Assembly: GCA_933228675.1 (NCBI GenBank)
Contig: OW121742.1
Span: 106,284,940 to 106,348,939, forward strand
Length of the DNA stretch: 64,000 bases
Direction of reading: 5' to 3'
DNA from: Stomorhina lunata
Lineage: Eukaryota; Arthropoda; Insecta; Diptera; Rhiniidae
Positions 46,307 through 57,664 of the stretch are shown here, in pieces. The position numbers and the translations under genes were made by a program. Numbering within the stretch: the stretch's first letter is position 1; the number at the start of each line of letters is the position of its first letter. The notes under the pieces were generated by a model, which saw only the letters and a program-made list of their open reading frames with translations, was not told where the DNA came from and made no database searches.

Positions 46307-47093
46307 TCGGGTTATTCATTTTGCGGTTTCAAAAGTGAACGTAACACATATAAAATATTTTTTTCATGATATTTCTATTTTAATATTAAGTTTGAACGTT
46401 GACATTATGTGTAAAACACTACATCATTTAAATGACCACCACGCGAAATGTTGCAAGCATTGATTCTTTTGAGGTAAAATGTCGTTTTTTAAGTGCTCAA
46501 GAGTTAAAGGTTTATCAGCATAAAGACGGTCTTTCGCGTAGCCCGACAAAAAATTCTAATGGTGTCAACTCGCATGGTCTTGGTTGATATAGCCATGACG
46601 AGAAATTACGCGACCGAAAATGTCTCTTGCAATAAAGCCATATTCGCTCGAGTTGTGTGGCAAGTCGGTTATCATATGACCATGACGCTCCGAACACACG
46701 AAATGGACACATTCGCGTCTTCGGCAACACTTTCATTTACAGCAGCGATATTTTCAGCGGAACGAGCTAAACGATTATGTACAGGCCTTACGATATTTGT
46801 AACCGCTCTTCAAACCGTATCTTCAAATTTCTTCACAATTTTGTCAATTTCTTGCATAGTTGGACGATTATGTAAATCATAATCTCCTCTTAAGGCACAA
46901 TATGTGGCTTGTGCAGAATCACCATTTTTGTAGTATGTTTTGATAATTTTTATGCGTTGTGTGATACTTAAGCGATCTATTTTTATCAATGTTAAACTTT
47001 CAACTGAAAAGAAAGAAATTAGTTTTACAACTTAGTTTGACAGATGTCAAATTCCAGTCTTATACTTTTGAAGCCACGAAATGGATAACCGCT
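46307..47093 (-). mobile_element. Older mariner-like relic with TIRs, second lineage
   Basis: TA at 46305-46306 and 47094-47095. The left TIR is TCGGGTTATTCATTTTGCGG, then TTTCAAAAGT. The right TIR read inward is AGCGGTTATCCATTTCGTGG, then CTTCAAAAGT. Minus-strand fragments include YDLHNRPTMQEIDKIVKKFE near 46860 (N-terminal domain, compare GRHNRPSEQLIRLTMDRF) and QPRPCELTPLEFFVG near 46550 (third-Asp region, with Glu in place of Asp). Catalytic block 1 is missing. It is internally deleted at 787 bp and riddled with frameshifts. Confidence 0.75.
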
Positions 47094-47095
47094 TA

Positions 47096-47888
47096 GTAAA
47101 AAAAATGAAATTAAGTGGCCTTTGCTCAATTGTTTTTAATAATAGGATTTATTTCGATAAAACTGGATATTTTTACGTTATTTTCAATAAAACTATTAAT
47201 CGAATTTGAAAAAATATATATTATTTGTGATTATTCACAAAAACAAAACATTTCTTTTTAAAATTGCGATATGAATAAATCCAAAATCCTTGATTACACT
47301 TAAGTCTTAAGTTTGAACGTCTTAGGGACAATTTTGGTCTTAATCAGTTGATGTAGTTTTTAATAAAATTTGATAAGTTTTTTTTCAAGATTTCGTAAAC
47401 TAACTAGGAAAACTCTTCAAAAAAGCAAATTTCAGAAAAAAAAATCTTTCGAAAAACCGATAAAAAAAAATTCTTGGGTTTTGTATTTAGGAGACCATAA
47501 TACAGGGGTGGGAATGTATGAGGTCAATAAGAGAAATTTGACAATGACATATTTTTTAAAGAGCCACAATAGTAAAGAGTTGGATAAGAACATTATGATT
47601 AATATTCAAAAACAATGTTACCGATTCAAAAATAGAAAGTAAAGTTCTTAATAATGACAGATTATGATCGGTCTGGATCAAATTTAAAGAAAAATTAGTA
47701 TAAAAAAAGTAAATTTCAAGTTTATTTTTATAAACAAAAACATACATAATATCAGTAAGGAACATTTGAAGGCATATCATGCATTCCGATTAGAATGGTT
47801 TTAATTCTGTAATTACATTCCGATCGGATAGTTTTAGCTTCTACAGATTCCAAGAAAATTATGCAGTAAAATTGTAATAAATTTGAAG
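47096..47888. other. Unassigned AT-rich sequence
   Basis: Several short open frames occur, none with recognisable content or codon bias. No repeats were found. Confidence 0.4.
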
Positions 47889-47890
47889 TA

Positions 47891-48530
47891 CAGTCGAACT
47901 TCTATAAATTTAATCACGAAAAAAGCTTCAACTTATGAAGACTTTAACTTTGGAAATTACATTTAAAAACGCTTCCAATAGTAAGAAAAAACAATTCATT
48001 TTTATTTACTGCATATACTATATACTAAAATATTGATGGTGAATGCATTCTAGTACGTTAATATCTCGTTTACAATTATTTAATACGAACTTTAGCTTCT
48101 TTTAAAATTCTATTTCTATAATAAACTTTCAAGCATCGAATTATACCATGGCCAATAGGTTGTAATTTTTATATTGGGAGGAAAAAAAAACAGTTCAATA
48201 GACAATAGACAGTTCAATTTGACTTGTCATCCAAGCCCTTATGTTACTTTCATAATAGACTGGTAATGACTTAAAACTACGGAAACAACGAGGTTTCTTA
48301 CCTTTTCCTATCAAATGAATTTCTGAAAAATTCAACTTACAAAAGCTTTGTGCTCCTATTTTTTCTTTAACTTATGGAGGAATTCATGTTATAGAATTTC
48401 ATGTTATAGAAGTAAAGTCTAATGGAATTTCTGTTCTAGATGCTGTTGCCACGGAATTTGCTTCAACTTATGGAAAATTCAAGTAATAGAAGTTCAAATT
48501 AGAGAGGTTCAAATTAGAGAAGTTCGACTG
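47891..48530. mobile_element. pogo-like MITE, long copy
   Basis: TA flanks at 47889-47890 and 48531-48532. The left end is CAGTCGAACTTCTATAAATT and the right end read inward CAGTCGAACTTCTCTAATTT. The subterminal TTCAACTTATGGAAAATTCA, AAGTAATAGAAGTTC and AAATTAGAGAGGTTC blocks match the shorter copy at 43585. At 640 bp there is no transposase. Confidence 0.7.
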
Positions 48531-48532
48531 TA

Positions 48533-50384
48533 TTAGGATCTTTGTTAAAAGTTCAACGATACCTTGATTTTTCCCCCCATCGAAGTGTCATAGTCATAAT
48601 CAGTGAGATTAATTTTTTCACACGTCCATTTAGCCCGACTAGCTTTATCGACACCGTCATCTGCTCGACTTAAACCAGGCCAGAATCGTTTTTGACTTAA
48701 AGCTCTGCTTGTTATGAGCTAAGTTCCTCTGTTTACAATTTTAAATTGAGTGGAAGTAACTATTATTTCCATTGTTCTCGAAAAGCCCCTTTTTCCTATT
48801 TTTATATTTAAGAATAAGAATAATCTAAAATTAAAGTTAAACAGTAGAATTTAGCGGAAAAAATCAAAAGAATAAAATTATCAATGAGCCGCAGTTTACG
48901 CAACAGAGCTGCATGCGACTTTAAGAGCCTCATTTGCCCATCATTGCCATAATACATAAACAAAATTGTTTAACGCAAATGTAATATTGGCTATTGACAA
49001 GTGTAATCAGACACCAAATATGGCGGCTTTTAATATATTAAAGAAATTGACGGCGTTGGGTTATCCGTACGGCTACGTGCTCTGTTAACAACAGTTAGTC
49101 ATAACAAAACATTAAAACAAAACCGGCAATCAAAACAAAGTAAAAAAGGATATTTAAAGGTCATTTGTTGTTGCTTTGGGGGGAAAAAACGACAACAACA
49201 ACGAAAGGAGACGAAGTTAAGAACTTAATCGAGTGGTAAAACAACAGCAACAACAAAAAGTAAATACAGACGAAGAAAGTTATTCTTCCTGTAAAAAACA
49301 AAACAATAGAGGTCGTTAGACATTTTGAGGCAGGTGTGGGAGTTTTTGATTAAAGAAACATTTAAAGTAAATGTAACTAAAAAATGCATGGATTTAGGCT
49401 GAAATTTTGAGAAATTATTAAAAGAAATAAGATATTAAGATGAAATTTATATGAAATTTTAAGAAATTATTATAAAAAATATGATTTGAAGATAAAATCA
49501 ATATAAAAGAATATAATATTGTTTAATTAATTGTTAATTATGTCTTGAAACTCCACATTTTTCCATTAAAAATTTATGTAAATAAAAAGAAAACTAAGGA
49601 AATTGAGGTATACCGGTATGTGATGAAAATCGATCATTTTCAAATCGATCTATTTTCATCACATATCGGTATTTTTACTTAAAACTTAATAAAAAATCAA
49701 AATTTTTGTGAAAAAAACTTAAAATCAGAAAATAATTACCTTTAACCATTCCTGTTCTTTTTTATTTAAAGGGGTGTAACATTTCTAGTAAAAATATTTA
49801 CAAAACATTTACACAGCTGCTAGTGAGTAGTTCATTAATTTATTTATTGAAAGACTTATTCAAAACGTTGCTCGGTTCAGTTACATTCAAACATTCCGGC
49901 ATTTGTATTCAATGAAAAAATTCCCCTTTAAAGTTAAAATTTCGAAAAAATATTCTAGTTACATTTAACTAAATAATACAATAATTAAAGTGAAATAAAT
50001 TTAAATAGAAAATTTACATTACAAAAAAATTTAATTCTAAAATTTTGTGTAAAAAAATGTTTCAAATATATTCGAATACAATTTCTCAAAAAATTTTATA
50101 TGACAACCTCTAATTAATGTTTAAATTTTAATTAATGACTAAGTTTGTTCTGGTCTAAAAGTCATTATCATTGTCTGTAAGTTTTATTAATTAATTAAAT
50201 AACGTTTTTGGATAACTTTATTATAGTTTTATTTGAAAGTTGTAAAAAAATTCTGTAGTTGATTAATATAGAATTTAGTGTAATTTTCAAAAACTCAAGT
50301 TTATAACGTTTTTTATGACATACCCATCTCAGCAATAAATTTCATATTAATATATTTTTTTTTAATAAAAAGACTTATCAAAAA
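48533..50384. other. Unassigned sequence before the tandem duplication
   Basis: Mixed-composition, possibly single-copy DNA at 48880-49330 with CAACAACAACAA-type runs, then AT-rich DNA. A strong inverted repeat at 49612-49671 is listed separately. No gene was recognised. Confidence 0.4.
49612..49671. repeat. 60-bp hairpin-forming inverted repeat
   Basis: Left arm ACCGGTATGTGATGAAAATC, then GAT. The right arm is its near-exact complement (ATCTATTTTCATCACATATC, then GGT), with a small loop around ATTTTCAAATCGATC. It could be a small foldback element or a structured RNA. Confidence 0.7.
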
Positions 50385-50403
50385 ATAACAAAAAAAAACT
50401 TAT

Positions 50404-50512
50404 GGTTTATATAACTCACGATTGAGTAAAACTTACATGTTTTTGTTATTGTAACAAAAACAAAATATATGTGAATTTCACTCAATCGTCAGCCGCTTGA
50501 GTTATATAAACC
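50404..50512. repeat. Foldback hairpin of ~109 bp, first copy
   Basis: GGTTTATATAACTCA at the left pairs with TGAGTTATATAAACC at the right. Inner arms GATTGAGT/ACTCAATC, ACATG/ATATGT and GTTTTTGTTA/TAACAAAAAC also pair, around a two-base tip. A few bulges interrupt the stem. It resembles a small MITE or a long pre-miRNA-like hairpin. Confidence 0.7.
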
Positions 50513-52157
50513 CCTCATTAATGTTAATAAAAATTTATAAATTTTTGCATTTTGAACAAAATTTGTTAACAAATTCTTAATATTCTGTCACTTCCTATAG
50601 AAAATGAAAAAACTCCATATTATGACCTTTGACCCCGGTGAAGAAATTCCAAATTTCCAATAAAAAAAAAACAATGCCGTGAATATTCTATATAGTCTAA
50701 GGAAGAATATTTACTATTTTATTTATTTATGCTAAACATTGGTACAATTTTACAAGCATATACTCAAATTATTACAAAAAATTAAATTTTTGCGAAATTT
50801 TACGATTTCAAATCGCAGCTACGGAGAAACGGTTTAAGATATCGACCTCATTTTTTTAATATTTTATTCTCCCATTTGTTTGTTTTGTTATACTGGAAAG
50901 CAAATAAATTATTTGTAATATTTGTTGAACAAAAGTTGCAAAAAATTAAAAAATGATTTTTGAAAACGGCCTGAGAAGAAAGTATAATTTCCTAATATGA
51001 AAAAAAACTGAGTGAATTCAGTTATATTTTAACAAAATTCAACTATTTAGTACTTATAGGTTATTGAATAGTAAATCATGTTTTATTTTAAAATTTATTT
51101 AAATTTTTTGGCTGCATATTCTTAGGCGTGTCGTCAAGGGCATGAATTTTCGGGGAAAAACTGCAATAACTCTGAAACTACTTCATGGATTTTAATAATG
51201 CTAATGACTTAAAATAAAGCTACTTTAGTTCTCTTTTATATTCCAGTAAATTTTTAATAATATTTTGATTCTAAGTGGTTAAAATTTGGGCAAAACAGAA
51301 AATACTCCTAATATTTTCCGTACAAAAAAGTTTAACATTTTGTGGGTGAATGCGGAACGTAATTCTCTTATGCAATTTTGAAAAAAAAAAATTGCACAGC
51401 ATGTTTTTATGTTACATAGAACATTTATAGATGGAGTTACGGTTCAATTTCTCACTTTCGTAATATAACGTCGTTCTTCATTGGCGTTAAGCCTACAGCA
51501 ATAACACGCCGTCGATGTAACAAAAATTATTTATTTTCTCAATTTATGCAAATTTGAAGTTATGGCGAGAATACCGGTAAAACATAAATAATAAAAATCA
51601 TGATATCTCTATTAAATTACCAACAATTACTGCCTTTTTTCTCATATTTTTAGATATATTTTTTTTAACATTCTTCACAATTTATTTTAAAGTGACGACT
51701 AAAGTTAATTTCCATTTCAATTGAATTTAGTTAAACGATTGTATGTAAATTAATATTGAAGTTCATTGAATTCAAAACATCAAACGCACTGAAAGTCCGT
51801 CGAATAATGTTTTTGTTATTATGAGTTTCGTTATTGCATTTAAATTTTTTCGAATTTTTTTATTTCGCATTTCGTACAATTTTTCCCAGTAGTTAACAAT
51901 TAAAAAGAGCCTCGTTTAAATATTGTATTTATTTTACAATTAACTAAGTCATTGATTTTTTCACAAGAATTCATAAATATTTTTTGGGGTCTTTTTTTGT
52001 TATGGAGCCACTTTTTTATGCATAATTTTTTAATGAAATTGAAATCAAGTACAGACTTAAGATTTCCGGGATAATAAACATTTTGAGTTATAGATGATGG
52101 AAATTGTTTAATTGTAATTAATTGATTAGTTTTGTTTTATAAATATAAAAAATTATT

Positions 52158-53216
52158 ATAGAAAATTTTTCAAAAATTTCTTATTTTTATAGGAAATTTT
52201 TCAAAAATTTCCTATTTTTATAGGAAATTTTTCAAAAATTTACTATTTTTATAGGAAATTTTTCAAAAATTTCCTATTTTTATAGGAAATTTTTCAAAAA
52301 TTTCCTATTTTTATAGGAAATTTTTCAAAAATTTCCTATTTTTATAGGAAATTTTTCAAAAATGTCCTATTTTTATAGGAAATTTTTCAAAAATTTCCTA
52401 ATTTTATAGGAAATTTTTCAAAAATTTCCTATTTTTATAGGAAATTTTTCAAAAATTTCCTATTTTTATAGGATATTTTTCAAAAATTTCCTATTTTTAT
52501 AGGAAATTTTTCAAAAATTTCCTATTTTTATAGGAAATTTTTCAAAAATTTCCTATTTTTATAGGAAATTTTTCAAAAATTTCCTATTTTTATAGGAAAT
52601 TTTTCAAAAATTTCCTAATTTTATAGGAAATTTTTCAAAAATTTCCTATTTTTATAGGAAATTTTTCAAAAATGTCCTATTTTTCCTATATTTTTATAGG
52701 AAATGTTTTGAAAAATTTCCTATTTTTATAGGAAATTTTTTGAAAAATTTCCTATTTTTATAGGAAATTTTTCAAAAATTTCCTATTTTTATAGGAAATT
52801 TTTCAAAAATTTCCTATTTTTATAGGAAATTTTTCAAAAATTTCCTATTTTTATAGGAAATTTTTCAAAAATTTCCTATTTTTATAGGAAATTTTTCAAA
52901 AATTCCTATTTTTATAGGAAATTTTTCAAAAATTTCTTATTTTTATTGGAAATTTTTCAAAAATTTCTTATTTTTATTGGAAATTTTTCAAAAATTTCCT
53001 ATTTTTATTGGAAATTTTTCAAAAATTTCCTATTTTTATTGGAAATTTTTCAAAAATTTCCTATTTTTATATGAAATTTTTCAAAAATTTCCTATTTTTA
53101 TAGGAATTTTTTCAAAAATTTCCTATTTTTATAGGAATTTTTTCAAAAATTTCCTATTTTATAGGAAATTTTTCTATTTATAGGAAAATTTCCTATTTTT
53201 ATAGGAAATTTTTCGA
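52158..53216 (+). repeat. Minisatellite D, first copy (about 31-bp unit)
   Basis: Each unit is TAGGAAATTTTT, C, AAAAATTTCCTA, then TTTTTA. The first 25 bases form a perfect palindrome with a single central C. About 34 units, mostly identical, with scattered variants (ATGTCC, TTTATTGG, TTATTTTTATTGG). The open frame through the array is a by-product of the repeat. Confidence 0.95.
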
Positions 53217-54850
53217 ATTTTTTTTTTTATTTTATAGAAAATATTAAAAATATTTCGGAATTTGATAGTAAATTTTTATTATTTTTGTAGGAAACTATTA
53301 GAAATAAATCGATAAAGGGTGACTTTTCCTAATCAATTATTTAAACAATTTTCCAGTGTTTTCCCCTATATCAGTTAATTGACTAAAATGATTAACAATG
53401 AAAAAATGTACTTGAACTATTTTTAGTTAAACCAAATAAAAAAGTTATAAAGTACAAAAGAAATTTCATCAAAACCTTCAAGAGACAACAGTGGAACAAA
53501 CATAAAATGGACTCACCTGAAAAATGTTTTAAAAAATTCAAATTTGTTTAATTTGGGAAAATTTTAAAACGTTTACTATTTCTTGAAGTGAAGATAAGAA
53601 AAAAAGACATTAAACAAAATTGTTGGTTCTCCTGCGTCATTTGGAGAAAACAATATAAAAAAATTATGTGTTTAGATCTGAAAAAAAGACTCAAAGACGG
53701 TCGAATAGACAGACATTGCGTTCTAAATTTTTGCACAAAATCTTCTTTTCTACACCCTCAGAAGTCACGTGTATTTTTTCGTTTGTCTTAAATCAGACAT
53801 TAAAAATACAAACGATTAAGAAAATAGAAAAAAAAACCAACAGCTAAAATTCAAAAAGGGATAAGTAACAAAAATTAAAAAAATTTTTTTAATTACATTT
53901 TAGTGTATTTAGGTTAAAATTAGAATTTTTAATCTAAAAAAAGATTTTTTGAAATTTTGTCACTTAAGCTCTTTTGCCTTTTAGGCTTTGGATATTTTTT
54001 CCTTTTATCTTTTAGATTTTATATACATAGATACTCTTTCCTACGTAATCACTAGCATTTCTGGTCTTCTGGTTCTCTGATATTTTATAATAATTGGAAA
54101 AAACACAAACGATTTCCACTGAAATACAGTTCCAAGATTTTGAAAAATGAAATCGAAATATCAACAAAACAGAAATTGCGGAACATTGTTCAAGGTTAAA
54201 GATTATTGGAATGAATTGTTTCTTATATTTACTTTTGAAACAAAAATAAATTTTCTATTTATTGTATTTTCATATCTATTTGGGTTATTTTATTTAATAC
54301 TTGAGATTTATTAAATAAAAGTAGAATTGAGTCAGAAAAGAATTTTCTATAAATATCAACTAATAAATTTTGCATAACATCGTTTTTATTGTAGTACGGG
54401 AATTTTTAAATCTCTTAAGACATTTTGGTAGTGGGTCCAAAGAGTTGTTCTTTGCCAACAATAGGTAAACGACTTTTGGGTGGACTTTGATCAAAAGGCC
54501 AATTTTGAAGTGTAGATCCTATTTATAAACAATTTTTAATTGAAGTTAATATGTATATTCCCATTCTCAATCAAAGATTTTTATATTTAAACTTATAGAG
54601 TCCATTATATAAATTTATAGAGTCAGACCTGCTATCTTTATAGAGCAGCCTTGGGCAAACAACTCTAGTTATAGGCAAATAAATTCAGACGACTCCCCTA
54701 CACCATAATCAACAATTGTAAAGAGCCTAAAAACACTTGTACTCTTCAGATTTTTTTACAAGCTCTCCCCAACAACTTCAATTATTCGCTATGAAACCCA
54801 CTTTATGGAGAAAGAACGCAATATGGACAATATAACAAAAAAAAACTTAT

Positions 54851-54959
54851 GGTTTATATAACTCACGATTGAGTAAAACTTACATGTTTTTGTTATTGTA
54901 ACAAAAACAAAATATATGTGAATTTCACTCAATCGTCAGCCGCTTGAGTTATATAAACC
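54851..54959. repeat. Foldback hairpin, second copy
   Basis: Exact duplicate of the hairpin at 50404-50512, 4447 bases downstream. Confidence 0.7.
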
Positions 54960-56605
54960 CCTCATTAATGTTAATAAAAATTTATAAATTTTTGCATTTT
55001 GAACAAAATTTGTTAACAAATTCTTAATATTCTGTCACTTCCTATAGAAAATGAAAAAACTCCATATTATGACCTTTGACCCCGGTGAAGAAATTCCAAA
55101 TTTCCAATAAAAAAAAAACAATGCCGTGAATATTCTATATAGTCTAAGGAAGAATATTTACTATTTTATTTATTTATGCTAAACATTGGTACAATTTTAC
55201 AAGCATATACTCAAATTATTACAAAAAATTAAATTTTTGCGAAATTTTACGATTTCAAATCGCAGCTACGGAGAAACGGTTTAAGATATCGACCTCATTT
55301 TTTTAATATTTTATTCTCCCATTTGTTTGTTTTGTTATACTGGAAAGCAAATAAATTATTTGTAATATTTGTTGAACAAAAGTTGCAAAAAATTAAAAAA
55401 TGATTTTTGAAAACGGCCTGAGAAGAAAGTATAATTTCCTAATATGAAAAAAAACTGAGTGAATTCAGTTATATTTTAACAAAATTCAACTATTTAGTAC
55501 TTATAGGTTATTGAATAGTAAATCATGTTTTATTTTAAAATTTATTTAAATTTTTTGGCTGCATATTCTTAGGCGTGTCGTCAAGGGCATGAATTTTCGG
55601 GGAAAAACTGCAATAACTCTGAAACTACTTCATGGATTTTAATAATGCTAATGACTTAAAATAAAGCTACTTTAGTTCTCTTTTATATTCCAGTAAATTT
55701 TTAATAATATTTTGATTCTAAGTGGTTAAAATTTGGGCAAAACAGAAAATACTCCTAATATTTTCCGTACAAAAAAGTTTAACATTTTGTGGGTGAATGC
55801 GGAACGTAATTCTCTTATGCAATTTTGAAAAAAAAAAAATTGCACAGCATGTTTTTATGTTACATAGAACATTTATAGATGGAGTTACGGTTCAATTTCT
55901 CACTTTCGTAATATAACGTCGTTCTTCATTGGCGTTAAGCCTACAGCAATAACACGCCGTCGATGTAACAAAAATTATTTATTTTCTCAATTTATGCAAA
56001 TTTGAAGTTATGGCGAGAATACCGGTAAAACATAAATAATAAAAATCATGATATCTCTATTAAATTACCAACAATTACTGCCTTTTTTCTCATATTTTTA
56101 GATATATTTTTTTTAACATTCTTCACAATTTATTTTAAAGTGACGACTAAAGTTAATTTCCATTTCAATTGAATTTAGTTAAACGATTGTATGTAAATTA
56201 ATATTGAAGTTCATTGAATTCAAAACATCAAACGCACTGAAAGTCCGTCGAATAATGTTTTTGTTATTATGAGTTTCGTTATTGCATTTAAATTTTTTCG
56301 AATTTTTTTATTTCGCATTTCGTACAATTTTTCCCAGTAGTTAACAATTAAAAAGAGCCTCGTTTAAATATTGTATTTATTTTACAATTAACTAAGTCAT
56401 TGATTTTTTCACAAGAATTCATAAATATTTTTTGGGGTCTTTTTTTGTTATGGAGCCACTTTTTTATGCATAATTTTTTAATGAAATTGAAATCAAGTAC
56501 AGACTTAAGATTTCCGGGATAATAAACATTTTGAGTTATAGATGATGGAAATTGTTTAATTGTAATTAATTGATTAGTTTTGTTTTATAAATATAAAAAA
56601 TTATT

Positions 56606-57664
56606 ATAGAAAATTTTTCAAAAATTTCTTATTTTTATAGGAAATTTTTCAAAAATTTCCTATTTTTATAGGAAATTTTTCAAAAATTTACTATTTTTAT
56701 AGGAAATTTTTCAAAAATTTCCTATTTTTATAGGAAATTTTTCAAAAATTTCCTATTTTTATAGGAAATTTTTCAAAAATTTCCTATTTTTATAGGAAAT
56801 TTTTCAAAAATGTCCTATTTTTATAGGAAATTTTTCAAAAATTTCCTAATTTTATAGGAAATTTTTCAAAAATTTCCTATTTTTATAGGAAATTTTTCAA
56901 AAATTTCCTATTTTTATAGGATATTTTTCAAAAATTTCCTATTTTTATAGGAAATTTTTCAAAAATTTCCTATTTTTATAGGAAATTTTTCAAAAATTTC
57001 CTATTTTTATAGGAAATTTTTCAAAAATTTCCTATTTTTATAGGAAATTTTTCAAAAATTTCCTAATTTTATAGGAAATTTTTCAAAAATTTCCTATTTT
57101 TATAGGAAATTTTTCAAAAATGTCCTATTTTTCCTATATTTTTATAGGAAATGTTTTGAAAAATTTCCTATTTTTATAGGAAATTTTTTGAAAAATTTCC
57201 TATTTTTATAGGAAATTTTTCAAAAATTTCCTATTTTTATAGGAAATTTTTCAAAAATTTCCTATTTTTATAGGAAATTTTTCAAAAATTTCCTATTTTT
57301 ATAGGAAATTTTTCAAAAATTTCCTATTTTTATAGGAAATTTTTCAAAAATTCCTATTTTTATAGGAAATTTTTCAAAAATTTCTTATTTTTATTGGAAA
57401 TTTTTCAAAAATTTCTTATTTTTATTGGAAATTTTTCAAAAATTTCCTATTTTTATTGGAAATTTTTCAAAAATTTCCTATTTTTATTGGAAATTTTTCA
57501 AAAATTTCCTATTTTTATATGAAATTTTTCAAAAATTTCCTATTTTTATAGGAATTTTTTCAAAAATTTCCTATTTTTATAGGAATTTTTTCAAAAATTT
57601 CCTATTTTATAGGAAATTTTTCTATTTATAGGAAAATTTCCTATTTTTATAGGAAATTTTTCGA
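56606..57664 (+). repeat. Minisatellite D, second copy
   Basis: Duplicate of 52158-53216 at offset 4448, with the same variant units in the same positions. Confidence 0.95.

Larger units (their letters stand above)
50385..54827 (+). repeat. 4.44-kb tandem duplication, first unit
   Basis: Compared with 54832-59275 the sequence looks identical by eye except for one homopolymer: an A run of 11 at about 51380 is 12 in the second unit, which shifts the offset from 4447 to 4448. The homology begins at ATAACAAAAAAAAACTTATG and ends at GAACGCAATATGGA. Only CAAT (54828-54831) lies between the units. The unit carries a hairpin, minisatellite D and otherwise unassigned AT-rich DNA. No gene was recognised. 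Confidence 0.95.

Noticed and set aside
46307..47093. A seventh copy of the DD41D family
   Set aside because: TIR sequence past the first bases and the residual protein are clearly different; it is another, older lineage.
52977..57631. Open frames encoding repetitive Phe/Ile/Lys-rich peptides in minisatellite D and in the 26.5 kb array
   Set aside because: They exist only because the repeat unit lacks stop codons in one frame. Composition and periodicity follow the DNA repeat, with no gene signals.
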